Shown one piece after another: positions 17,343 through 28,287 of a stretch of DNA of 43,287 nucleotides; position 1 is the first letter of the stretch, and each line of letters opens with the position of its first letter. A program made the position numbers and the translations under genes. The stretch lies in assembly GCA_002069025.1 (NCBI GenBank), contig MWBK01000128.1:1-43287 (forward strand), read 5' to 3'. The notes beneath the pieces were generated by a model. That model was not told where the DNA came from. It saw only the letters and a list, made by a program, of their open reading frames with translations, and did no database searches. The DNA is from Bacteroidetes bacterium ADurb.Bin302 (lineage in GTDB: Bacteria > Bacteroidota > Bacteroidia > Bacteroidales > Paludibacteraceae).

Positions 17343-19147
17343 TTAACGGTTTTAAGAATGTTGTCGTATATAATCACAGGATATGTTTTACGTAAACTAT
17401 CTATCCATGATTTTTCTAAAATTTCTTGATAATCATTAGATACAGGTCCCTTGATATCTTTGTATGTTTCGGGATATTCCTTTTGAATATATCCATCTAC
17501 AAGAACTTCAGGAAATTTTTCGTTAATAGGAAGTGAACCTTCGTTAAATACCAAAGCATCAATTACTTGGTTTCTGCCTTGTTCATATATGCCACTTTCT
17601 ATTTTTACGTTTATTGTCTTATTTACGTTTAATTGCCTCTTTAGATATTGCGATACAGAATCCTTAGGAGCTGTCTTTATGATATCAGCTGCTTTGTCTT
17701 TAATTTCTTTAGATACGCAATATACAATTATACCTTTGTAGTGAGGCTTTTTCCAACGATATTTTTCTTTGTTTTGCTCAAATTGCATTCTAAGTCCTGC
17801 AGTGTCTTTTGATGCCTTATCCCATACTTTTTCTTTACTTACGTAATATAGTAAAATGCCGTCGTAATACTCTTTCATCAACATACCGAATTCAGGGTAA
17901 TGTTGTTCCAAATTACTATTTTCATAATCTGTCAGGGATGTATTTATGAATTGTGTTAAACTATCGGAATTATGTGGTCTTGTAGCAGAAAATTTATTCA
18001 AACTGTCTTTTGTAAGTACAACATTCGCGAATGTGGCGATAGTATCACCTTTACCGGCTTTATAATTGTATGTTTTTTTTATTTTATTGATAAAACTGGT
18101 ATTAATGATATTCGCGCGTTCGTCTCCGTTTATACGTGATTCTATTTGCTGACGGGAATCATCTAAAGATTGTATAGGGCGTTTCTCTAAAAGTCTAATT
18201 ATATGCCATCCGTATGATGCTTCTACAGGTTTAGAAATTGCTCCGCTGTCTTTTAATGCAAATGCAGCAGTTTCGAAGGTTTCATTTGTGCGTCCTATAC
18301 TTAACCATGGCAATACTCCACCTTGTGACGCATTAGCTTCATCTTCCGAATATTTCTTTGCAAGTTCTGCAAAATCACTTCCGGCACTAGCCAATTTATA
18401 AATAGAATTTACAAATGTTCTTATGCTGTCAATGCTTGCCGAGTCTGCCTTTTCAGGTTTACGTTTAAATATATGTGCAACCTTAATTTCGCCATTACTT
18501 GGTCTGCGATTTGTAACTAAAATCAGATGATATCCGAACCTAGTTCTTATAGGTCCGACTACTTTCCCAATTTTTGCATCGTATGCAGCCTTTTCAAATG
18601 GATAAACCAGCATCATTCCGGTAACATATCCTAAACGACCTTTATTTTGTTTTACAGATGGGTCTTCAGATGTTTCTAAAGCAATCTTTTCAAAATTCTT
18701 TTTGTTGATTCTTTTTTTTGCAGACATAGCCTTTTCGTATGCAGCAATCGTGTCATTTTGATTTTCAATACGAAATAAAATGTGGTTAACTTCAATGTCT
18801 TCTTTTAAACGAGAATATGCTTCGTTAACTAATACCTCTTTTATGCTGTCGTCTGTAAGATATGGACGAATCAACTGATTGCGATAACTATTAAATTCGT
18901 CTTTGAACGATTTTGCTGTATCCAGTTTTTGCTCATATGCATCTGCAACCTTAAGTTTAAAGTTGATGAACAAATCTACGTATTCATCAAGTGAAATATA
19001 ATTTGAGCTTGTATTGGAATTATTTTTGTGATAAAAATATTCAAACTCTTGTTTGCTTATATCTTTACCATTTATGTTCATCACAACTTGTGCATTTGTA
19101 TTAATCAGAAAGAATATTGCGATTGTGCAAAAAACGATTTTTTTCAT
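17339..19147 (-). CDS. Periplasmic parvulin-type peptidyl-prolyl isomerase with two rotamase domains
   Basis: A 602-residue protein with a signal peptide (1-19, cut after NTNA). An N-terminal SurA-like helical part (22-110) is followed by two parvulin domains: about 120-213 (VNHILFRIEN, SEDPSVKQNKGRLGYVTGMM, RFGYHLILVTNRR) and 222-323 (VAHIFKRKP, SEDEANASQGGVLPWLSIGR, SYGWHIIRLLEKR). The C-terminal 270 residues are mostly charged and helical. Such proteins help fold outer-membrane and periplasmic proteins. The gene starts 3 bases after guaB and overlaps the next gene by 4. Confidence 0.9.
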   Translation of the reverse strand: MKKIVFCTIAIFFLINTNAQVVMNINGKDISKQEFEYFYHKNNSNTSSNYISLDEYVDLFINFKLKVADAYEQKLDTAKSFKDEFNSYRNQLIRPYLTDDSIKEVLVNEAYSRLKEDIEVNHILFRIENQNDTIAAYEKAMSAKKRINKKNFEKIALETSEDPSVKQNKGRLGYVTGMMLVYPFEKAAYDAKIGKVVGPIRTRFGYHLILVTNRRPSNGEIKVAHIFKRKPEKADSASIDSIRTFVNSIYKLASAGSDFAELAKKYSEDEANASQGGVLPWLSIGRTNETFETAAFALKDSGAISKPVEASYGWHIIRLLEKRPIQSLDDSRQQIESRINGDERANIINTSFINKIKKTYNYKAGKGDTIATFANVVLTKDSLNKFSATRPHNSDSLTQFINTSLTDYENSNLEQHYPEFGMLMKEYYDGILLYYVSKEKVWDKASKDTAGLRMQFEQNKEKYRWKKPHYKGIIVYCVSKEIKDKAADIIKTAPKDSVSQYLKRQLNVNKTINVKIESGIYEQGRNQVIDALVFNEGSLPINEKFPEVLVDGYIQKEYPETYKDIKGPVSNDYQEILEKSWIDSLRKTYPVIIYDNILKTVK

Positions 19148-19150
19148 TTG

Positions 19151-20638
<1,488 letters not shown>

Positions 20639-20655
20639 TTAAAATTTATTGCGTG

Positions 20656-20663
20656 CAAATATA
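20656..20663 (-). promoter_or_regulatory. Promoter -7 element for guaB
   Basis: On the minus strand this reads TATATTTG, an exact TAnnTTTG match, 30 bases before the guaB ATG. No TTG lies at the expected distance upstream. Confidence 0.68.
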
Positions 20664-20853
20664 CGAAAATATCTTTCCGGATGTTCTATTGTGCCGTTAA
20701 AATATGTTGGTATTTATTATAAAATTCACCCCATAATTAATGTTTTAACACCACAAAAAGTTAGTCTGCACCAAATTGACTTTCAATTACCACATAATAT
20801 TTTTTGTTATTTAATAATAGGATTATTTTGTGATATCCTAAATATAAATCGAT

Positions 20854-22005
20854 ATGATCTGTGTAAGCGACGTAAGAGTCAATCAAAGAACTGATATCTT
20901 GAAAAAAATATTTACAAAAGAAGAATCTTGTCGAATTGAAGATTCTGCAGTAGATATATCTTTTTTTGAGTTTAAAGAACGGGGTAATGATTCTAATGTT
21001 AGAGAACTGCAACATTCGTTTTTAATCCCATCATTTATAAAAACATCAGATGATGCTGTAAATGAAAACAGTAGTTTTAGATATCCTATGGTAAGGCCTC
21101 CTCATCACAACGAGAATGCATGCATATTGTTGTTTCATGGTCTTAATGAGCGAAGCTGGGATAAACATGCGATATGGGCTGAAACTTTAGCAAGAATGAC
21201 AGGTAAGCCCGTAATCCTATTTCCGATAGCATTCCATATTAATAGGACTCCATCGTCATGGTATAACCCACGTGTGTTAATGCATTGGGTTGCGGATAGG
21301 CGAAAAAGGACAGCTTCTGCCGAAAATGTTACATTCGCAAATCTTGCTTTAAGCTCGCGCTTGAGTTCCTCTCCTCTTCGATTTTACACTTCGGGTCGAG
21401 AGACTTGTTATGATGTAGCACAGCTAATGGACAACATAAAGGCGGGTAAACATCCATATTTGAACGAAAATACTAAAATAGATATATTTGCATATTCTAT
21501 TGGAGCGTTAATGTCGCAAATAATGCTTTTGTCAAATTACAAAAATATGTTTGAAAACGCTCGACTATTTATGTTTTGCGGAGGTTCTATTTTTAATATG
21601 ATGAATGGAAATTCGCCGTATATTATGGATTCTCAAGCATTCCTTGATATGATTGCTTATTATCAAAATGATCACCTATTTCAGGCAATAAATAATGACG
21701 ATCCATTTGATTTACCATTTAAATCGATGATTGATGCTAATTATTATACCGATTACAGAACCGATTTTTTTAATAAGGCACAAAATAGAATCCAAATTAT
21801 TTCTTTGGCAAAGGATAAGGTTATACCATATAAAGGTATTTGTGCTGCATTAGGTGCGGAGGCGGCTGCAAAATGTGTAATTAAACTTGATTATCCATTT
21901 GAGTATTCGCATGAAATGCCATTTCCTACAAAGATGAATGCTACAAATGAAGTTGACAAAATGTTTATGGACGTATTTGGAAGAGCGGCTAACTTTTTAT
22001 CATAG
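20854..22005 (+). CDS. Alpha/beta-hydrolase-fold protein, possibly the DUF6051 family
   Basis: A 383-residue protein without a signal peptide. The core looks like an alpha/beta hydrolase: HGLNERSWDKH (95-105) as the oxyanion-side loop, a nucleophile elbow FAYSIGALM with S215, a candidate acid D321 in LAKDKVIP and a candidate base H353 in YSHEMPFP. The first 85 residues are an extension with no recognised motif. Its substrate is unknown. The gene stands alone, divergent from guaB and ending 4 bases before the convergent rnz. No exact TAnnTTTG promoter was found in the 190-base gap before it. Confidence 0.75.
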   Translation: MICVSDVRVNQRTDILKKIFTKEESCRIEDSAVDISFFEFKERGNDSNVRELQHSFLIPSFIKTSDDAVNENSSFRYPMVRPPHHNENACILLFHGLNERSWDKHAIWAETLARMTGKPVILFPIAFHINRTPSSWYNPRVLMHWVADRRKRTASAENVTFANLALSSRLSSSPLRFYTSGRETCYDVAQLMDNIKAGKHPYLNENTKIDIFAYSIGALMSQIMLLSNYKNMFENARLFMFCGGSIFNMMNGNSPYIMDSQAFLDMIAYYQNDHLFQAINNDDPFDLPFKSMIDANYYTDYRTDFFNKAQNRIQIISLAKDKVIPYKGICAALGAEAAAKCVIKLDYPFEYSHEMPFPTKMNATNEVDKMFMDVFGRAANFLS

Positions 22006-22009
22006 CTGC

Positions 22010-22921
22010 TTACCATTGAAAGTGAGTTTTATCTTCAGCAAGTTTAGTGTTAGGAAATACAGAACGAGCCTCTGCTAAAAGTTTATTTAAATTTTGGTAT
22101 CTTGCAGAATAGTGTCCTATTAACAGTTGACCAACTTCTGCTTTTTTTGCTATGTTGGCAGCTTGTAAAGCCGTTGAATGTAATGTGTCTTTAGCTCTTG
22201 AAATTTCAGATTCTTCAAAAGTCGCTTCATGAAACAAGCAATCAACACCGTGAATTAATGGAATTATGCGTTCGCTATATCTTGTGTCTGAACAATAAGC
22301 ATAGCTTTTAGATTTAGTAGCCGGTGTTAATAGATCTGCATTGTGTATAATAGTTCCATCAGGCTTTATCCAGTCTGCTTCTTCTTTAATATTCTTGATA
22401 TCTTTGACACCAATTTGAAAAAAATCAATTAAATCTTTATTTAGGTGTGGTTGATTCGGTTTTTCTTTAAATAAAAATCCACATGTAGGAGTTGAATGTA
22501 CTAATGGAATAGTATTTACTGTTAGGCTTCTGTCTTCGTAGATTAATTCACTCTGTTTTGGATTAAATGGCTCAAAATATACCTTATATCTTAAATCGTC
22601 GCAGAAATAATCAATTTGTGGTTGTAATAATTCAATTAAGTCAGGATGAGAATGTATATATAAATCAGCAGTTCTGTGCATCATGCTCATTGTAGATATA
22701 ACTGCCATTAGACCGAAACAGTGGTCGCCATGTAAATGAGATATAAAAATATGTCCCATTCTAGTTATGTTTATGCCTAACTCACGCATTCTGAATTGTG
22801 TACCGTCTGCACAGTCAATCATAAAACTTTTGTTGTGAGTTGATAAAACTTGAGAAGTAGAGAATCTTCCAAATGAAGGAATTGCCGAACCCGACCCTAA
22901 TATAGTTAATTCAAAGTTCAT
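22010..22921 (-). CDS. rnz: Ribonuclease Z
   Basis: A 303-residue metallo-beta-lactamase-fold endonuclease that trims the 3' trailer of tRNA precursors. The metal-binding set is complete: HLHGDH (62-67), H142 (VHSTP), D212 (YCSDT) and H270 (IGHYSARY). The start LTILGSGSAIPS and DCADGTQFRMRE are typical of the short bacterial form. In this window the tRNA-Ser gene does not encode CCA, so such an enzyme would be needed for its maturation. It overlaps recQ by 4 bases at its start and is the last gene of mfd-recQ-rnz. Confidence 0.96.
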   Translation of the reverse strand: MNFELTILGSGSAIPSFGRFSTSQVLSTHNKSFMIDCADGTQFRMRELGINITRMGHIFISHLHGDHCFGLMAVISTMSMMHRTADLYIHSHPDLIELLQPQIDYFCDDLRYKVYFEPFNPKQSELIYEDRSLTVNTIPLVHSTPTCGFLFKEKPNQPHLNKDLIDFFQIGVKDIKNIKEEADWIKPDGTIIHNADLLTPATKSKSYAYCSDTRYSERIIPLIHGVDCLFHEATFEESEISRAKDTLHSTALQAANIAKKAEVGQLLIGHYSARYQNLNKLLAEARSVFPNTKLAEDKTHFQW

Positions 22922-24819
22922 TTTTTTATCAGATATATAGTTTTTTTGTTTTCTGTTGCAATTGTTTTTTCATCCATCAATTGTCTTATTACTGTAAAAA
23001 TTGTTTCTTCAGAACAATTAAGTTTTCCTATTAAATAAGATATTTCTTGTGGACCATCCTTTAAAAGATCAATTATTTTTTTGTCAAGATTGTTTGTTTT
23101 TTTGTTATTGCTCTTCTGTTTTAGGCAAAAATCGCATATACCACAATTATCAGAATCTTTTTCTCCAAAATATGCTAGTAGTATGCGACTACGGCATGCA
23201 TTATCTGATGTTGAATAATCAGACATTGCTTTAATTCGATTTTCAAAGCGTTCTTTCCGATTTTCATATACATCCTTTCCTATGATAATTCTTTCTGTAT
23301 GTTCACGTTGACGTGTATATACTATATAGGGTGTTTTTTTGTAAGGAATATAGCTTATAACATTTAGTCTTGACAAATCAATCAAACTTTTAAGTACGTC
23401 TGATTTGTCAAGTTTGGTCCGTTTTGCAATAAGATCTTCATCAATGTTTACATAATCGGCAAACAGACCCGTGTAACTCCTTAATAAACATTTCATTACA
23501 ACATCTGTTTTGTCGGGTATGTCGTATTTGTACAGTTCATCTCGGTACATCGAAAACATTATTCGTGTATGAGATTCAATCTCTTCTGTATACTCAATAT
23601 ATCCGGCTAGTTCCAATATTTTCAGTGCGCTGTGAGTAGGATTTATAGACAATTTAAATTTGGTACAAAAATCAATCAAATTAAAATCAAAAACACATCC
23701 TTCTGCACTTTCAACACCTACCTGATAGTAATAAGCCAAGTATTCGTAGGTACGTAATATTTGCTCTTTAGTAGGAAAATTATCAGATAAACGTTTCTTT
23801 AATTTTGTAATATCAGCATTTTCATACAATAGTACAGCATATGATTTTAATCCGTCTCGTCCTGCGCGTCCTGCCTCTTGAAAATAGGCCTCTATACTAT
23901 CCGGTAAATCTATATGAATAACAGTTCTTACATCAGCTTTGTCAATACCCATACCGAAAGCATTAGTTGCTACTATTACGCGGCAATCTCCTGACTTCCA
24001 ACGTTCTTGACGATTATCTTTAGCTGAATTAGGAAGCCCGGCATGAAAATAATCAGCACTTATATTGTTGTTATTTAAAAAATCGGCTACTTCTTTTGTC
24101 TTTTTTCTGTTTCTGACATATACGACCGAACTACCATTGACAGAATTAAGAATATGTAATAACTTTTGTAACTTATCCTCTGTTTTTTGTACTACGTATG
24201 CCAGGTTTTCTCTTTGAAAACTTTTTTTGAAAACATTATTTTTTGCGAATTGCAATTGTTTCTGAATATCCTCAACAACCTCGGGCGTGGCAGTTGCGGT
24301 TAATGCCAACACCGGAACATCAGGCAACATTTTTCTAATTTCGGCAATTTTTAGATATGCAGGCCTAAAGTCATATCCCCATTGTGAAATGCAATGTGCT
24401 TCATCTACAGCAATCATGCTAATATCTAGCTGTGGCACTTTTTCTAAAAACACTCTAGTGCCTAAACGCTCCGGTGATACATACAGAAATTTGTAATGTC
24501 CATATATGCAGTTATTGAAGGTTGTCATAATCTCTTCATAACTCATACCCGAATAAATTGCAGCTGCCTTTATCTCTTTCTTCCTTAATCCATCAACTTG
24601 ATCTTTCATTAGTGCAATCAGTGGTGTGATGACTAAGCATAAACCATCCATCGATAATGCAGGGACCTGAAATGTTATTGATTTACCTCCACCTGTAGGC
24701 ATTAAACCCAATGTATCTTTACCACTTCCTACAGAACTCACAATATCTTCTTGAAGGCTACGAAAATCATCGTATCCCCAATATTGTTTTAGTATAGAGC
24801 GATAGTCGGTCCGGTTCAT
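22918..24819 (-). CDS. recQ: ATP-dependent DNA helicase RecQ
   Basis: A 633-residue superfamily 2 helicase. Motif I is MPTGGGKS (40-47), motif II DEAH (139-142), then WGYDFRPAY, the motif III LALTATATPEV, motif V VATNAFGMGIDKADVRTVIH and motif VI EAGRAGRDG. A zinc-binding region (ACRSRILLAYFGE, CGICDFC) follows, then a winged-helix segment to the end. There is no HRDC domain resembling that of E. coli RecQ; instead the last 60 residues look like another winged helix (GPQEISYLIGKLNCSEETIF). It follows mfd by 3 bases. Confidence 0.97.
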   Translation of the reverse strand: MNRTDYRSILKQYWGYDDFRSLQEDIVSSVGSGKDTLGLMPTGGGKSITFQVPALSMDGLCLVITPLIALMKDQVDGLRKKEIKAAAIYSGMSYEEIMTTFNNCIYGHYKFLYVSPERLGTRVFLEKVPQLDISMIAVDEAHCISQWGYDFRPAYLKIAEIRKMLPDVPVLALTATATPEVVEDIQKQLQFAKNNVFKKSFQRENLAYVVQKTEDKLQKLLHILNSVNGSSVVYVRNRKKTKEVADFLNNNNISADYFHAGLPNSAKDNRQERWKSGDCRVIVATNAFGMGIDKADVRTVIHIDLPDSIEAYFQEAGRAGRDGLKSYAVLLYENADITKLKKRLSDNFPTKEQILRTYEYLAYYYQVGVESAEGCVFDFNLIDFCTKFKLSINPTHSALKILELAGYIEYTEEIESHTRIMFSMYRDELYKYDIPDKTDVVMKCLLRSYTGLFADYVNIDEDLIAKRTKLDKSDVLKSLIDLSRLNVISYIPYKKTPYIVYTRQREHTERIIIGKDVYENRKERFENRIKAMSDYSTSDNACRSRILLAYFGEKDSDNCGICDFCLKQKSNNKKTNNLDKKIIDLLKDGPQEISYLIGKLNCSEETIFTVIRQLMDEKTIATENKKTIYLIKK

Positions 24820-24822
24820 TTT

Positions 24823-27800
24823 TTATAAACACATTTCTTCCAAACACTTATATGCCTGACGGATACCATTAACACCATCAATCGATATCAATCGTTTGTC
24901 TGTTTGCTCTTTAAATTTTGTATTACTATGATGTACCATAGCATATTGCAAAATCTTATTAAATATTTCAGATTGGTAATAATGTGACTGGAAATTATTA
25001 GTAAAGTATGCGCTTAATCTATTGTTTTTTAGTGTTATTTTTTCAATTCCTAAACTCATGCACAGCCATCTAAGTCGAATAACTTGTATAAGTTCTTGTG
25101 AAACTTCAGGTATTTCTCCAAAACGATCAACCATTTCTTTTTCAAATGATATTAATGCATTTGCCTCTTTTATTGCATCTAAACGGCGATACAAATCCAT
25201 CCTTTCAGATATGTTTTGTACATAATACGAAGGGAATAATAGCTCTAAGTCGGATTCGAACACGCAATCTGTTGCATATATATTATCTTTTTCTTTGATT
25301 TCTTCCGCAAATACATCAGCAAACTCGTCGTGTTTAAGTTCGTGTATTGATTCATCCAATATTTTATGGTATGTTTCGTAGCCTAAGTCTGAGATAAATC
25401 CACTTTGTTCTCCCCCCAAAATATTACCGGCTCCACGTATATCCAAATCTTGCATTGCGATGTGTATACCGCTGCCTAAATCGGAGAAGTTTTCTATAGC
25501 TTGCAATCTTCTACGTGAATCTGTAGGAAGGCTGCTGAGTGGAGGTGTTATAAGGTAGCAGAATGCCTTTTTGTTGGTTCTGCCTACACGTCCCCTCAAT
25601 TGATGCAAATCGCTTAATCCGAAATGTTGTGCGCTATTAATAAACATGGTATTTACATTTGGTATATCTACTCCTGATTCGATGATTGAAGTAGCCAATA
25701 AAATATCATATTCGCCATTTATAAAGTTTATTAAAATTTCTTCTAACTTTTCGCTGTCCATTTGCCCGTGTCCTACGCAAATTCGTGCTTTTGGTACCAA
25801 TTTACGTAGGTGTATTTCCAACTCAGGTAAATTACTAATTCTGTTGTTTACAAAGAATACTTGTCCACCTCTGCTAATTTCATATTCAATAGCATCCTTA
25901 ATTACATCATCATCAAATGGGATTAATTCCGTTTGTATAGGATATCTATTAGGTGGGGGAGTGTTTATGACTGATAAATCTCTAGCTCCCATTAATGAAA
26001 ATTGTAATGTTCTTGGTATAGGAGTAGCAGACAAAGTTAGAGTATCTATATTTGTACGTAATTGTCTGAGCTTTTCCTTTGCCGAAACTCCAAATTTCTG
26101 TTCTTCATCAATTATTAGTAAGCCTAAGTCTTTGAATTTAACCTCTTTACCTAATATTTTGTGTGTGCCAATCAGAATATCTACTCGTCCTGCTGCAGTT
26201 TTTTCCAATATTTTTTTTGTTTCTACAGGCTTTCGTGCGCGGCTAAGATAATCGATATTACACGGGAAGCGCTTCAATCTTCGCGAAAAACTTTTATAAT
26301 GCTGAAAGGCTAAGACTGTGGTTGGAACAAGCACAGCTACTTGTTTATTATCTGATACAGCCTTAAATGCCGCTCTAATAGCTATTTCAGTTTTTCCGAA
26401 GCCAACGTCTCCACAAATTAATCGGTCCATCGGCTTCTCGCTTTCCATGTCTTTTTTTACAACAGCAGTAGCTTTTGATTGATCAGGAGTGTCTTCGTAA
26501 ATAAATGATGCTTCTAATTCTTGTTGCAGATAGCTGTCAGGAGAATAAGAAAAACCTTTTTCTTCTCTACGTTCTGCGTATAATCTAATTAATTCTCTGG
26601 CAATGTCCTTAACTTTTTTCTTTGTTTTCTCTTTTAAGTTAGTCCATGCTGCTGTTCCTAATTTATTTAATTTTGGAGGCTCGCTATCTTTACTCTTATA
26701 TTTTGAAATACGATGTAAGGAATGGATGTTTACAAAAATGATGTCGTCGTCTTTGAATGTAAGTTTTATGACTTCTTGCATTTTTCCACCCATCTCCGTA
26801 CGAATCAGTCCGCCAAATTTGCCAACTCCATGATCTGTATGTACAATGTAATCTCCAATTTGAAATTGCATTAACTCTTTCAGAGATAGTACAACCTTAC
26901 CTGTTCGTGTTTTTGCTGATTTGAGAGTGTATTTTTGGAATCGTTCAAAAATCTGATGGTCAGTGTAAACACATATCTTTAGGTCGTTATCAATAAATCC
27001 TTCGTGCAATATCGATAGTACCGGTATAAAGATTATATGTTCCTCTCTATCTTCAAAAATATCTTTTAAACGTTCAATTTGTTTTGAGTTGTCACTAAGT
27101 ACATATACTTCAAAGCCTTCGGACTGCCTTTGCTTAAAATCGGAAGCTGTTAAATCAAAATTTTTATGAAAAATAGGCTGTATACTTTCATTAAATTGGA
27201 TAGTTTTTCTACTGCCGAAATGATTTCTTAGACCCCATTCAATTATTTTATATGTTTTTATACGTATTTCAAATTCGATTGCCGTTATAAAGCATTCATT
27301 ATCAGTATTTTCTTCAATAATAGTTTGTAATACCTCAGATAAGTAATCTGCATCGTATAAACCGAATAAAGTTTCTATGGGAAAGAAATCGAAAATAGGA
27401 ACTAAATTTTTAGTTTCTGTATTTATTGTGTTTGATATGATTGATACCTCGTTTTGAGAATCTTCCGACAATTGACTTTCAATATCAAAATTTCTTATCG
27501 AATCAACTTCGTCTCCAAAAAAATCAATTCTGTATGGTAAATCATTCGAATATGAAAACACATCTATGATACTTCCTCGTACAGAAAATTGCCCCGGTTC
27601 ATAAACAAAATCAATTTGCTCAAAGCCATATTCAGTCAATGCTTCAATAACAAATTCGATGCCCGGTTTTTCTCCTACACGTAGATGTAAAGTCTCTTTT
27701 TCAAGCTTATTCGGCTCAATTACTTTTTCTGATAATGCTTCGGGATAAGTGACTATAGTCCAATCAGACCTCATGCTAATGGCATTTAGAGTTTCTGTTC

Positions 27801-28116
27801 TAAGTACTTGATTAGCAGAGTCTTTTAGAATGCCATCTTTTACTTTTTTCTTATATGATGATGGAAAATAAAATATATTTTCATCGCCATAAAACTGTAT
27901 AAGATCGTTGTAAAAATACCCGGCTTCTTCGTGGTCATGTAATACGTAAACAGCCGGTAAATGATGTCCAATTTGTGCTTCGTGCAAAAAAATGGATGCA
28001 GAAGAACCGCAAAAACCATTTATTTTAAGATTTTTGGATGAGGACGATACCCATTTTTGAAGTGTATCAAAATTTGGATGTTGCCTTAGAATTTTTAAAA
28101 AATCGGAACTGTCCAT
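24823..28116 (-). CDS. mfd: Transcription-repair coupling factor Mfd
   Basis: A 1097-residue DNA translocase that removes RNA polymerase stalled at lesions and recruits UvrA. In order: UvrB-like N-terminal domains (about 1-330), the RNA-polymerase-interacting CarD-like domain (QIGDYIVHTDHGVGKFGG), the translocase with Walker A CGDVGFGKTE, Walker B LLIIDEEQKFGV, TLSATPIPRTL and the second RecA lobe (ATSIIESGVDIPNVNTMFIN, QLRGRVGR), and a C-terminal TRCF domain. Slightly shorter than the E. coli protein (1148). First gene of mfd-recQ-rnz. Confidence 0.98.
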   Translation of the reverse strand: MDSSDFLKILRQHPNFDTLQKWVSSSSKNLKINGFCGSSASIFLHEAQIGHHLPAVYVLHDHEEAGYFYNDLIQFYGDENIFYFPSSYKKKVKDGILKDSANQVLRTETLNAISMRSDWTIVTYPEALSEKVIEPNKLEKETLHLRVGEKPGIEFVIEALTEYGFEQIDFVYEPGQFSVRGSIIDVFSYSNDLPYRIDFFGDEVDSIRNFDIESQLSEDSQNEVSIISNTINTETKNLVPIFDFFPIETLFGLYDADYLSEVLQTIIEENTDNECFITAIEFEIRIKTYKIIEWGLRNHFGSRKTIQFNESIQPIFHKNFDLTASDFKQRQSEGFEVYVLSDNSKQIERLKDIFEDREEHIIFIPVLSILHEGFIDNDLKICVYTDHQIFERFQKYTLKSAKTRTGKVVLSLKELMQFQIGDYIVHTDHGVGKFGGLIRTEMGGKMQEVIKLTFKDDDIIFVNIHSLHRISKYKSKDSEPPKLNKLGTAAWTNLKEKTKKKVKDIARELIRLYAERREEKGFSYSPDSYLQQELEASFIYEDTPDQSKATAVVKKDMESEKPMDRLICGDVGFGKTEIAIRAAFKAVSDNKQVAVLVPTTVLAFQHYKSFSRRLKRFPCNIDYLSRARKPVETKKILEKTAAGRVDILIGTHKILGKEVKFKDLGLLIIDEEQKFGVSAKEKLRQLRTNIDTLTLSATPIPRTLQFSLMGARDLSVINTPPPNRYPIQTELIPFDDDVIKDAIEYEISRGGQVFFVNNRISNLPELEIHLRKLVPKARICVGHGQMDSEKLEEILINFINGEYDILLATSIIESGVDIPNVNTMFINSAQHFGLSDLHQLRGRVGRTNKKAFCYLITPPLSSLPTDSRRRLQAIENFSDLGSGIHIAMQDLDIRGAGNILGGEQSGFISDLGYETYHKILDESIHELKHDEFADVFAEEIKEKDNIYATDCVFESDLELLFPSYYVQNISERMDLYRRLDAIKEANALISFEKEMVDRFGEIPEVSQELIQVIRLRWLCMSLGIEKITLKNNRLSAYFTNNFQSHYYQSEIFNKILQYAMVHHSNTKFKEQTDKRLISIDGVNGIRQAYKCLEEMCL

Positions 28117-28151
28117 TTACTTTTTGCAAACAATTTGCATAGTCTGAATCG

Positions 28152-28182
28152 CAAAGGTAATTTGATTTTAGTGTTTTTGCAA
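28152..28182 (-). promoter_or_regulatory. Promoter of mfd-recQ-rnz
   Basis: On the minus strand: TTG, 20 bases, TACCTTTG (the -7 element is 28152-28159), 36 bases before the mfd ATG. Both elements and their spacing fit the Bacteroidetes pattern. Confidence 0.8.
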
Positions 28183-28237
28183 ACAAATAAATCTTGTACA
28201 AGTTAATTTTATTTCACCCTTTTTAATCCATAGATTG

Positions 28238-28267
28238 TTGCTGTATAAAAATCTTTTCATAATTTTG
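28238..28267 (+). promoter_or_regulatory. Promoter of the mannosyltransferase-pyrC unit
   Basis: TTG (28238-28240), 19 bases, TAATTTTG (28260-28267). The ATG at 28288 follows 21 bases later. A GGAGG overlaps the end of the -7 element but would be at or before the transcript start, so it is not a ribosome site. Confidence 0.8.
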
Positions 28268-28287
28268 GAGGACTAAAAACAAATACA

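Noticed and set aside
20664..20853. Promoter for the alpha/beta-hydrolase gene
   Set aside because: No exact TAnnTTTG element was found; TTATTTTG near 20824 lacks the A at the second position.
25646..26251. 201-codon open frame on + inside mfd
   Set aside because: It is fully antisense to the translocase core of Mfd, has no recognisable domain and no promoter or start signal.
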